Shown here piece by piece: positions 7,248 through 14,229 of a stretch of DNA of 64,000 nt (positions are counted from its first letter, which is position 1; the number at the start of each line of letters is the position of its first letter). The DNA comes from Vibrio quintilis (GTDB taxonomy: Bacteria; Pseudomonadota; Gammaproteobacteria; Enterobacterales; Vibrionaceae): positions 1,116,001-1,180,000 of the forward strand of contig NZ_AP024898.1 in NCBI RefSeq assembly GCF_024529975.1. Reading direction: 5' to 3'. The notes below the pieces were generated by a model, which worked only from the letters and a program-made list of their open reading frames with translations, did no database searches and was not told where the DNA came from. A program made the position numbers and the translations under genes.

Positions 7248-9311
7248 CTACTTTGACTTCAAAATTAAATACTGTCTGATATATGTATCCAATAGTTTGT
7301 TTAGCTCATTATTGGCGGCATCATGCTTCTGAGGACTCCTTAACTTAGATAAATGCTTAGTTAAAAAGTTCGCAGATAATTTAATTACAATTTTCTTACC
7401 TTGATTAAAATATAGCTCTTGAGCCCAATCTAGCTCTTTACCTCTTTCTAAATTATTGTTATCAGATCGACTAACAAAAAAACCAACTCTTCCATGATCA
7501 TTTGCTAGATATGTATTCATCTGTCGGTATTCATCTGCATTTATATCGACGAAGTTCTTTACTTCAAAAACAATTTGTCTAGAGTCATAGTCCCTTAAAA
7601 TTCTATCCCAAACTGGCGTAGATGCCATATTTGTTGCGACTATATCCCTTTGTTGCCTACCATTTTTATTTGGGTGAATTTCTACGTTGGAAAGAGAGCC
7701 AGCAAAAATTAATTTTATTGCTCTATGACACCAATCCTCAAAATCATGGCAGCCTTTTCGACCAATTTCGATACATTTTATTTCCTCAATTAATTGGCCT
7801 ATTCTCGTTGCTCTTTGTTCTTCACTAATTGAGCTTATTTCAATATCATACTCATCATATATCTCTTCTGCCATGTGCTTTTCTAGTGCTTGCTCATGAA
7901 TATTTAACGCTAGCCAATAACAAGGGTGAATCAAAAATGTTGTATCGTCAGTGATTTCCTTAGTTGGATCTCTCCCGTCATGGCAAAAAATATATGATGT
8001 GCTTTTAGTATCTTTTACGCCTAAAAAACCAATGCCATATAGTCTTTGAAGAACTTGAACTGGATTTTCCATGATAATAACATCACGTTGCAAAGAAAGC
8101 TCATAGTCGTCTTTTGCTAAAATTGGAAGTACGATTTGACGTGCTTTACTTATGGTAATCTCAGCAGGCATTGTGGAGAATGCAGTTGTAAACAATCGAA
8201 GCGCTGGAAAAATACTCTCATACTCTTTCTGTAAATCATAAAGCCTATTATCTGAAATGGACTTGGCAGAGAGGTCTATATCTTCCATGATAATTTCTTC
8301 ACGATCTTGAGAGTTAGCATTTAAAAATGCGTTATTCAACAATACTAATATATCTCGAGGCCTATATAGCGTTAATCGTAAAGCTAACCGAAACCCTTCT
8401 CGACCCTTCATTTCTCTTGCAGTGAACCTACTCCATAGTTTTGTATTATTCTCTAACGTTGAATTTTTCGCTACTCGTATACGATTACATACCATGTTAA
8501 AGAGGCCATATTCATCCCAATGAAGCCTCAAAATTTGCCCTTCAATATTTCGAGTAAAGTCTGGGTCTTTCACTGCTATTGAGCGATACATGTTATCTCG
8601 TAAAAATACTATTCCTCTTATATGCTTGTGAAAGGTAGTATTGATATCAATATTTGACTGAACGAATCCGTTGACAATAGCAATACCTAGAGGGTCTGGC
8701 GTATAACCTTCATCTAGCCTATCAATTAATACTATTACTTCATATTTTGAGTCTTTTATAACATTAAGAATCTCTCGTTCAATTAAGTCTAACTTGAGTT
8801 TGAATGCTAGATCTGCAATGTTTTCCTCTGGAGATAGTTCTTTATCTACCACCTTTCTTAGATTTAGCCTTAACTTTAATGCAATATTTTGGTCTGGGCT
8901 TCCCCATTCTTTGATAAATTGATTTAAGTTTGACCTTTCTATAATCTTTCTTAGGCGAAAGTGACTATTTAATTTTGACGTTATCTCCATTAATAGAGCA
9001 TACCGCCAAGCTATTTTTGCCGCTGCTCTAATGTGAATAAAGTTGTCACCAAAAGTATCAAATAGGCCTCTAAGTCCAATAATTTGATCTTCCTTGGGGG
9101 CTAAGCTAATAACAAATTTGTTTTTTTGCTTATGCCAGTGAGCATTAATTTTATGTACTAAAGCGCTTTTACCAGTGCCACGACGACCGACTACGATACA
9201 CCTGTCGTTAGACTCTAGCAGTGACTTGTAGTCTGGTGTCTCAAAAAATGCTTGGTCAAGCATGCTCCCATCGTTCTCTGCCCGAATATCACCTAATATA
9301 TTGCTCTTCAT
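7248..9311 (-). CDS. P-loop ATPase with C-terminal PD-(D/E)xK nuclease domain
   Basis: 687 residues. An N-terminal AAA/STAND-like ATPase carries Walker A GRRGTGKSA at residues 42-50 and a Walker B-like strand VIVLIDRLDEG at about 192-202. A long helical middle part follows, with sensor-like RPRDILVLLNNA near residue 325. The C-terminus (about 520-640) has the spacing of a restriction-endonuclease fold: RDIVATN with Asp556, then IVFEVKN with Glu583 and Lys585, then a VGFFVSRS strand. The pairing of a nucleotide-sensing ATPase with a nuclease is typical of anti-phage defence proteins, but I cannot assign it to a named system. It stands alone on the minus strand, is AT-rich and lies beside IS remnants within the direct-repeat-bounded segment. 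Likely horizontally acquired. Confidence 0.7.
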   Translation of the reverse strand: MKSNILGDIRAENDGSMLDQAFFETPDYKSLLESNDRCIVVGRRGTGKSALVHKINAHWHKQKNKFVISLAPKEDQIIGLRGLFDTFGDNFIHIRAAAKIAWRYALLMEITSKLNSHFRLRKIIERSNLNQFIKEWGSPDQNIALKLRLNLRKVVDKELSPEENIADLAFKLKLDLIEREILNVIKDSKYEVIVLIDRLDEGYTPDPLGIAIVNGFVQSNIDINTTFHKHIRGIVFLRDNMYRSIAVKDPDFTRNIEGQILRLHWDEYGLFNMVCNRIRVAKNSTLENNTKLWSRFTAREMKGREGFRLALRLTLYRPRDILVLLNNAFLNANSQDREEIIMEDIDLSAKSISDNRLYDLQKEYESIFPALRLFTTAFSTMPAEITISKARQIVLPILAKDDYELSLQRDVIIMENPVQVLQRLYGIGFLGVKDTKSTSYIFCHDGRDPTKEITDDTTFLIHPCYWLALNIHEQALEKHMAEEIYDEYDIEISSISEEQRATRIGQLIEEIKCIEIGRKGCHDFEDWCHRAIKLIFAGSLSNVEIHPNKNGRQQRDIVATNMASTPVWDRILRDYDSRQIVFEVKNFVDINADEYRQMNTYLANDHGRVGFFVSRSDNNNLERGKELDWAQELYFNQGKKIVIKLSANFLTKHLSKLRSPQKHDAANNELNKLLDTYIRQYLILKSK

Positions 9312-9540
9312 ATAAAGTTATTTTTTGAGTTTTTATCAATAAAAGACAAATATGCCACGAGTTTTTATTCATGACTTTCATACACATCACAACTTTATGA
9401 ACTCACGTGGGTAAAGGCCAAAAATGCAAGTTTTTCCAAAAACTGCGACGAAGTCGCTACTGCTAAGACGTTTGTATCGCCAACGATGGTTTGATGAATT
9501 TCAATGCGTTTATGTCAATGATGCTTATATTCAGTATGTA

Positions 9541-9562
9541 TTCCCACGGAGGACCGTGGGAA
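9541..9562. repeat. dispersed hairpin TTCCCACGG / CCGTGGGAA
   Basis: Perfect nine-base arms around AGGA. Related hairpins of the form GTTCCCA...TGGGAAT occur at 49271, 50484 and 61108. The 268-base stretch 9312-9579 holds this hairpin and presumably the promoter of the ATPase-nuclease gene; I see no gene in it. Confidence 0.6.
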
Positions 9563-9579
9563 CAAGGGTTAACCAGACT

Positions 9580-9824
9580 ATTCAACGAATCCCACTCACT
9601 CAGGAGAAAAATCCCGGATGGATTTTTCAGGTTTTTTGAGCCATGGAGGGCGAATAAAACCGCTCCGGCCAGCGACCACCAAAAGGATTTTCTGGATACG
9701 CTTTCATCCCTGAAAGAGTATCTGGGGCGCGAGCACCAAAAGCCCGCTGAAACCGGCTCACTCAATAGCGCACCAAACCATCCCACGCCAGCAAAGGCAT
9801 CCACAAAAGATGCGCCAGCGATAA
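9580..9824. repeat. direct repeat, right copy (245 bp)
   Basis: Second copy of 4561-4805 in the same orientation, with about five differences. The sequence just beyond it (AGCAGGAACAGACAC) also resembles the sequence just beyond the left copy (AGCAGGGACAGACGC), so the homology is slightly longer but interrupted on the left. Confidence 0.9.
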
Positions 9825-9843
9825 ATCCAGCAGGAACAGACAC

Positions 9844-9874
9844 AAAAAAATCGCCGGCATCCGGCGATTTTTCT
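9844..9874 (-). terminator. rho-independent terminator of the R-body operon
   Basis: Stem AAATCGCCGG (9848-9857) / CCGGCGATTT (9861-9870), loop CAT. Read on the minus strand it is followed by a T-run, 30 bases after the stop of the last operon gene. It could also work on the plus strand. Confidence 0.85.
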
Positions 9875-9904
9875 CAATAAAGCTCCGACCTGAGCGACTA
9901 CAAA

Positions 9905-10282
9905 TTATCCGTCATCCTGTTCCGCTTCCTGCTCCCCGGCCTCCGGGATTTCGGCAGACTGACCGGCAGAACCGAACATACTGTTCAGGGCTTCTCTCTG
10001 CTCCGACTGCATATTCATTAATTCAGCCAGATGCGCTTCCTGTGTCGCCCGCATCTCAACTAATTGTTCGTGTAATGTATTGATTTGCTCATACAGTGAA
10101 GACTGAAATGCTTCAAAGTCAATCTCCGGCAGTTTCAAACCGGAAAGCCGGGAAGCACTGCGGGGTGTATAACGATCGGATTCATCGTGTGAATCCGTCC
10201 GCGTGTTCCGGTCATGCCGGTCGTCAGAATGTTCACCGGCCTGAGATGAGTCATTGGTTTGATAAGTGGGTTCGGCTGTCAT
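9905..10282 (-). CDS. R-body operon accessory protein with coiled coil
   Basis: 125 residues and no known family. A charged, disordered N-terminus rich in Ser/Asp/Arg precedes a predicted helical coiled coil around residues 55-105 (SSLYEQINTLHEQLVEMRAT and onward) and a Glu-rich tail. It is the last gene of the operon, with an AAGGAATTGTT-ATG ribosome site. The distance to the preceding gene is 140 bases if that gene ends in frame, but only 36 if the -1 frameshifted product is used. A role in R-body assembly is inferred from position alone. Confidence 0.7.
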   Translation of the reverse strand: MTAEPTYQTNDSSQAGEHSDDRHDRNTRTDSHDESDRYTPRSASRLSGLKLPEIDFEAFQSSLYEQINTLHEQLVEMRATQEAHLAELMNMQSEQREALNSMFGSAGQSAEIPEAGEQEAEQDDG

Positions 10283-10318
10283 AACAATTCCTTTTCCTTT
10301 GCTGACATCAGTATGCTG

Positions 10319-10447
10319 TCAGATCATCAGAGAACTCAGACTGACCAACACCAGAGAAAGCATCAGCCCAAGTCCCAACAATGTATGCGCTGGCAGGGGT
10401 TTGGCGGTAGTTTCAGGTGAAGCTACAGCCACTGTCTCTTTTTTTTC
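10319..10447 (-). other. dnaX-type slippery site and -1 frame membrane-helix extension
   Basis: On the minus strand the zero frame reads AAG AAA AAA AAG, which contains the heptamer A-AAA-AAG (10444-10438), the classic dnaX-type -1 slippery signal, inside an A8 run. A -1 shift here continues for 39 codons to a TGA at 10321-10319. It adds a Pro/Thr linker and a hydrophobic helix (TLLGLGLMLSLVLVSLSSLM). An imperfect GTAG...CTAC stem lies about 11 bases beyond the heptamer. The zero frame stops four codons after the site. Alternatives are a phase-variable A8 tract or a sequencing indel. Confidence 0.65.
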
Positions 10448-10737
10448 TTACACACATTCTGTTTGTTTTCGCCTTCCTGCGCTCCTGGTTTGTCGCTCTC
10501 TTCATCGTCAGTTTTTTTTACCGCGACTTTCGCCTGTGCCTGAAGAATCCGCGCACAGGCACTGGTGACCGCACTGGAAGACGCCATTTGTGCATTTTGC
10601 TGAGAGACGATGGCATTTTGCATCCCTCTGGAAAGCGTATCGGCGAAAATCGTATCAACCATATCCAGGGAGTAGTTTTCCGGGGCGTATTGTCTTTCCG
10701 GCAAACAGTCATCTTCACCTTGTGTGTCATTTCTCAT
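10423..10737 (-). CDS. R-body operon protein, RebB-like helical core, frameshift candidate
   Basis: The zero frame gives 104 residues ending in KKKKRQWL. The core (about residues 20-65: DTIFADTLSRGMQNAIVSQQ and onward) has the Gln/Ala-rich helical character of RebB-family proteins (NAIVSQQNAQ, SAVTSACARILQAQ). An acidic then Lys-rich tail follows. The poly-A run at 10439-10446 is a -1 slippery site; shifted translation would give a 139-residue protein with a C-terminal membrane helix. It lies in the R-body operon, 17 bases downstream of the 150-aa gene. Family membership is suggested by pattern and context only. Confidence 0.65.
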   Translation of the reverse strand: MRNDTQGEDDCLPERQYAPENYSLDMVDTIFADTLSRGMQNAIVSQQNAQMASSSAVTSACARILQAQAKVAVKKTDDEESDKPGAQEGENKQNVCKKKKRQWL

Positions 10738-10754
10738 GATTATTCTCCAAAAAA

Positions 10755-11207
10755 TTATTTCTCAGGTGTCTCCGGTTTGTTCTTCAAAGCATCAATTGCA
10801 GCCTGTCTCTGCTCCGGCGTGGCATTTTTTATCGTATCACCCAGATGATCTGCCTCTTTTTTTGGGGCTGTATTTTCCGGACCCCTGTTGATCTGGCTGC
10901 CCTGCCGGGCCTGATTCACCTGGGTATATAAATCGATGAAGTTATTTTTTGATGCCTGCGCCTGATGATTGATCGTATCTAATGCTTTGAGGTACTGCGC
11001 ATCTCCGGTTTCAATAAAGTTCGCCAGTGCAACCCCGCTGGCCGTCGTCAACAGGGTATTCATATCACGATAAGAATTGGCTGCATCCTGCACAGCCAGA
11101 GCGCCGGACTGCGCCAGTGACTTATCAGCAATATTAGCAGTTTGCTCCCTGTCTTTTTTGATATCACCCTGACCGGGATCTGGTGAATTATCCTGTCCTG
11201 CTCCCAT
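10755..11207 (-). CDS. R-body operon helical protein
   Basis: 150 residues. The N-terminal 25 are polar and disordered. Residues 30-105 are predicted to be long Ala/Gln/Asn-rich helices (SLAQSGALAVQDAANSYRDM and onward), similar in style to the RebB-like neighbours though without a clear motif. The tail is charged. It follows the last RebB paralogue by 69 bases on the same strand. I treat it as an accessory or structural R-body protein on grounds of context. Confidence 0.65.
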   Translation of the reverse strand: MGAGQDNSPDPGQGDIKKDREQTANIADKSLAQSGALAVQDAANSYRDMNTLLTTASGVALANFIETGDAQYLKALDTINHQAQASKNNFIDLYTQVNQARQGSQINRGPENTAPKKEADHLGDTIKNATPEQRQAAIDALKNKPETPEK

Positions 11208-11276
11208 GAACAGACTCCTCTTTACCTGACTGAAAAAGAAGTTCAGAGGGCTCTCCCTCTGAACTCTGTATCATGA

Positions 11277-11543
11277 TTACCGGCCAGCAATAATGTTACC
11301 GGAAACCTTACCTGTAACAGCTTCACCAGTGTTCATCAATGCATTGATGCCCTGTACCGTTGCAGTTTGCCACATCACATTCGCCTGTTGCTGACCTGTG
11401 GTCAGGTTTTGTGCCGCAATGCCCAGCGCCTGACTGGTACTCATCATCAGGTTGCCCATTGCGGTTGCGGGTACATCACCAAGAACTTTGGTATTCACTT
11501 GCGTTACAGAATCTGTAATCGCGCCATTCACTGTGTCTGGCAT
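11277..11543 (-). CDS. RebB-family R-body protein, paralogue 4
   Basis: 88 residues, one of four near-identical-length paralogues in tandem. Shared features are an N-terminal ITDSVTQVNTKVLGD, a central AMGNLMMSTSQALG and a Gln/Ala-rich helix ending in AATVQGINALMNTGEAVTGKV. This is the pattern of the RebB (killing-trait) family, whose members polymerise into coiled protein ribbons (R-bodies) that unroll abruptly, first known from Caedibacter. This copy reads WQTATVQG where two others have WQAATVQG. It is the fourth in transcription order and is preceded by a 17-bp tandem-repeat spacer. Confidence 0.85.
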   Translation of the reverse strand: MPDTVNGAITDSVTQVNTKVLGDVPATAMGNLMMSTSQALGIAAQNLTTGQQQANVMWQTATVQGINALMNTGEAVTGKVSGNIIAGR

Positions 11544-11570
11544 AATTTTGTCCTTATTAACAGATAGTTA

Positions 11571-11638
11571 CTATAAACTGTTCGTTCCTGTAAACCGATC
11601 GTTTCTATAAACCGATCGTTTCTATAAACCGATCGTTA
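11571..11638. repeat. 17-bp tandem repeat, four units, between reb paralogues
   Basis: Four head-to-tail units at 11571, 11588, 11605 and 11622, with consensus CTATAAACCGATCGTTT; the first unit diverges (ACTGTTCG). It fills the spacer between the third and fourth RebB paralogues and is absent from the other reb spacers. Each unit contains a CGATCG palindrome. Confidence 0.9.
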
Positions 11639-11658
11639 CAGTTGCCGGAAAAACCGGG

Positions 11659-11925
11659 TTAACGGCCCGTGATGATTTCTTCGGTGACTGCCCCTGTCAC
11701 AGCTTCACCGGTACTCATCAGTGCATTAATTCCCTGCACGGTGGCGGCCTGCCACATGATATTGGCCTGTTGCTGAGCCGTGACCAGATTCTGAGCTGCA
11801 ACGCTCATCGACTGGCTGGTACTCATCATCAGATTACCCATGGCGGTCGCCGGTACACTTCCCAGCACTTCCGTATTTGCTTGTGTCACTGAGTCTGTAA
11901 TCGCAGAATTGACTAAATCTGGCAT
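11659..11925 (-). CDS. RebB-family R-body protein, paralogue 3
   Basis: 88 residues with the same layout as its neighbours: ITDSVTQANTEVLGS, AMGNLMMSTSQSMSV, a Gln-rich centre (TAQQQANIMWQAATVQGINA) and TGEAVTGAVTEEIITGR. It is the most divergent of the four near the C-terminus (GAVTEEI in place of GKV). Multiple Reb paralogues are usual in R-body operons, where they are co-assembled into the ribbon. Third gene in transcription order. Confidence 0.85.
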   Translation of the reverse strand: MPDLVNSAITDSVTQANTEVLGSVPATAMGNLMMSTSQSMSVAAQNLVTAQQQANIMWQAATVQGINALMSTGEAVTGAVTEEIITGR

Positions 11926-11969
11926 GATTTTGGTCCTTATTGATTCATATTAGTGACGGGAAGTTCCGG

Positions 11970-12236
11970 TTAACGGCCTGTGATAATGTTATCAGTGACT
12001 TTACCTGTAACGGCTTCACCGGTATTCATCAGTGCATTAATTCCCTGAACTGTTGCAGCCTGCCACATCACATTAGCCTGTTGCTGTCCCATCGTTAAGT
12101 TCTGAGCGGCCACACCTAATGCCTGGCTGGTGCTCATCATTAAGTTGCCCATTGCAGTTGCAGGCACATCACCCAGAACTTTGGTATTCGCCTGAGTTAC
12201 GGAGTCTGTAATCGCTTCATTCACATAATTTGGCAT
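11970..12236 (-). CDS. RebB-family R-body protein, paralogue 2
   Basis: 88 residues: ITDSVTQANTKVLGD, AMGNLMMSTSQALGV, MGQQQANVMWQAATVQG, then TGEAVTGKVTDNIITGR. It is closest to paralogue 4. The spacer to the next paralogue is 44 bases. Second gene in transcription order. Confidence 0.85.
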   Translation of the reverse strand: MPNYVNEAITDSVTQANTKVLGDVPATAMGNLMMSTSQALGVAAQNLTMGQQQANVMWQAATVQGINALMNTGEAVTGKVTDNIITGR

Positions 12237-12282
12237 GATAATTTTCCTTATTGATTAGTATGATTTATGAGACAAGTAAGCC

Positions 12283-12549
12283 TTAGCGGCGGGTAATAAT
12301 TTGTTGAGTGACTTTTCCTGTCACCGCTTCACCCGTATTCATTAATGCATTGATTCCCTGCACAGTCGCAGCCTGATACATCACATTGGCTTGTTGCTGA
12401 CCTGTGACCAGGTTCTGAGCGGCTACACTGAGCGACTGGCTGGTAGGCATCATCAGATTTCCCATCGCTGTCGCAGGTGTATCACCCAAAACTTTTGTAT
12501 TCACCTGAGTGACAGAATCTGTAATTGAACCATCTACTGTACTTGGCAT
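12283..12549 (-). CDS. RebB-family R-body protein, paralogue 1 (first gene of operon)
   Basis: 88 residues: ITDSVTQVNTKVLGD, AMGNLMMPTSQSLSV (Pro where the others have Ser), TGQQQANVMYQAATVQG (Tyr where the others have Trp) and a TRR end. The start has a strong CAGGAGAAAACT-ATG ribosome site. It is the promoter-proximal gene, with two inverted repeats just upstream (12575-12590 and 12599-12618). It is expected to co-polymerise with the other paralogues. Confidence 0.85.
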   Translation of the reverse strand: MPSTVDGSITDSVTQVNTKVLGDTPATAMGNLMMPTSQSLSVAAQNLVTGQQQANVMYQAATVQGINALMNTGEAVTGKVTQQIITRR

Positions 12550-12574
12550 AGTTTTCTCCTGTATAGAAGTGATT

Positions 12575-12618
12575 AAGCTATCGCTAGCTTATTAATGTAT
12601 GACGTGGTTTCACGTCAT
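12575..12618 (-). promoter_or_regulatory. paired inverted repeats upstream of the R-body operon
   Basis: Two dyads lie 26-70 bases before the first reb gene: AAGCTA/TAGCTT (12575-12590) and a perfect ATGACGTG/CACGTCAT with a four-base centre (12599-12618). Their position between the likely promoter and the start suggests operators or a leader-RNA structure. I could not place a convincing -35/-10 pair. Confidence 0.45.
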
Positions 12619-13104
12619 GATGGATAAAGTGATTTACCCAATTTCTGTATCTGATGGCGATTGAGTCAGATGTCCGGCAGCTCTGACGGCATTCATCCAA
12701 CAATGCGTATTCTTTTCTCTCTGCTGTATAGCACTCTTGCCTTTCAGCGAAATCCCCTGCTCAGGCATGGCGGTTCGCTTCAGGTGCGTTCTGAGGTTTA
12801 TTATTGGCGAAAAGCGGCAGACTCTCTCCGCGAAATCACGGAGGTTTTCCGGCAAATCAATGCAACTTAGTGAATAAATAGAATCTGATATCCCAAACAA
12901 GCTGAAGAAGCATATTTCAGATGAATCAGGGAAATTGTTTGGGGATACAAAACCAAAGAAGAGAAAACAGGAAGAATGGTGAAACACGGACTAAATGCCG
13001 GGAGTAATCAATCAATAGTGAGTGATCATGCCTCCCCTGGAAAGGAGAGGCCGGAAAGAGGAAGAAAAAGAGGATTGCCGGTTCAATGGCAATTTAAATA
13101 ACAA
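12619..13104. other. 486-base stretch without a convincing gene
   Basis: Holds the upstream region of the R-body operon and the downstream region of the lamin-tail-domain gene. Short frames on both strands (plus 12661-12870, minus 12634-12987) have no recognisable product or good ribosome site. A purine-rich stretch lies near 13045-13075. No terminator-like hairpin with a T-run was seen. Confidence 0.5.
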
Positions 13105-13881
13105 TCAATAGTGATACACAGAAACGGTGCTCCCCTGATAATCAATCAGTTCTGCCCCGCCGTCCTGATTATTCCAGATAGCACGATGGCTGTTAAAACT
13201 ATATTCATTTTCCTCCAGCCTGGCTTTACCAGTAAAAATCTTCAGTGAAACACCGGGCCGAAGCACACTTTTTTCCGGAAAAGTAAAACTTGTATCATTG
13301 CGGACAGACGTGACCTGCCAGCCACTCAGATCCACAATATGGTCAGAGGTATTGGTCATTTCAACAAACTCATCGCCTTCACCCCGGCCATCATGCCCAT
13401 CCGCGTTGATATAGCTAATGATCACATCTGAGTGGGCAGCAAGGCCGTAAGCCCAGTGACAAACCACCTCACCGTGATGATTTTTCAGAGTCGCCAGATC
13501 CCCGCGGTTATTCCAGATCGGATGATTAAACTGAAAACTATGGGAGTGCGCCCCGGAGGTATGAACAATAAACTGCCGGTGTGGATGCAGCAGTGAATGT
13601 TCCGGAAAGGTATACAGCTGATGCGGCGAACCGGCTTCAATGGTCCAGCCGGACAGGTCAGCAATCAACGCTCCCCGGTTTTTGATGGTAATGGTTTCAT
13701 CAAGCTGATCGGTCTCTCCTTTAAACTGAAGGTGAGAAATCTCAATCTGATGTCTGAGTTGTAACTGATTCAGCTCATCCCAGACCTGATCGACAGCCTT
13801 TACAGAAGGCAAATCATTTCCGGGAAGTTGATCAATTATTTTCTGCATATCCTGACGGATCTGACAATGAATCACTGACAC
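13105..13881 (-). CDS. protein with two lamin-tail domains
   Basis: 258 residues from a GTG start at 13881, chosen because AAGGAG lies six bases upstream; an ATG 27 codons earlier lacks a site. Two tandem lamin-tail (LTD) beta-sandwich domains are visible. The first has DLSGWTIEAGSPHQLYTFPE, the HPHRQFIVHTSG turn and the IWNNRGDLATL strand; the second has DLSGWQVTSV, the TFPEKSVLRPGVSLKIFTG turn and AIWNNQDGGAELID. The N-terminus is a predicted helix. There is no signal peptide. Bacterial LTD proteins are usually surface-associated or tied to nucleases; the role here is unknown. It stands alone between the R-body operon and the pullulanase. Confidence 0.8.
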   Translation of the reverse strand: MSVIHCQIRQDMQKIIDQLPGNDLPSVKAVDQVWDELNQLQLRHQIEISHLQFKGETDQLDETITIKNRGALIADLSGWTIEAGSPHQLYTFPEHSLLHPHRQFIVHTSGAHSHSFQFNHPIWNNRGDLATLKNHHGEVVCHWAYGLAAHSDVIISYINADGHDGRGEGDEFVEMTNTSDHIVDLSGWQVTSVRNDTSFTFPEKSVLRPGVSLKIFTGKARLEENEYSFNSHRAIWNNQDGGAELIDYQGSTVSVYHY

Positions 13882-14229
13882 GGTGTGCTCCTTTTTTCCG
13901 GACCATAATCGGTTTTTTTGAGGTTGTGTTTGGGTAAACACATGTACCGCTATACTAAGCAAAATCCGGCGGAATTTAACGGCGAAACCACCGGACTTTG
14001 CGGTGAAACAGAGGATAAATCAGACTCATTGCACCCTCATCTCACCCGCCCGGCTACGCCTGCAAACCATGTGCGCTGTAACATCGCCTCAGCCTGCATA
14101 AAGTGATAATTCCTGATAAAAAATTCATTCATTTTCCGAAAAAAAACAACAGCAAACCCGGTCACATTCTGTAGCAGCAGGACATTTTTAGGATGGTGTT
14201 TACAACCAACAATTAAATGGACAAATCAC

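Noticed and set aside
9463..9843. Minus-strand frame of 126 codons inside the right direct repeat, and plus frames in both repeat copies
   Set aside because: No ribosome site, no recognised family, and opposite-strand frames are equally open; treated as repeat sequence only.
12661..12870. 69-codon frame upstream of the R-body operon
   Set aside because: No ribosome site or known product, and a minus-strand frame covers the same bases.
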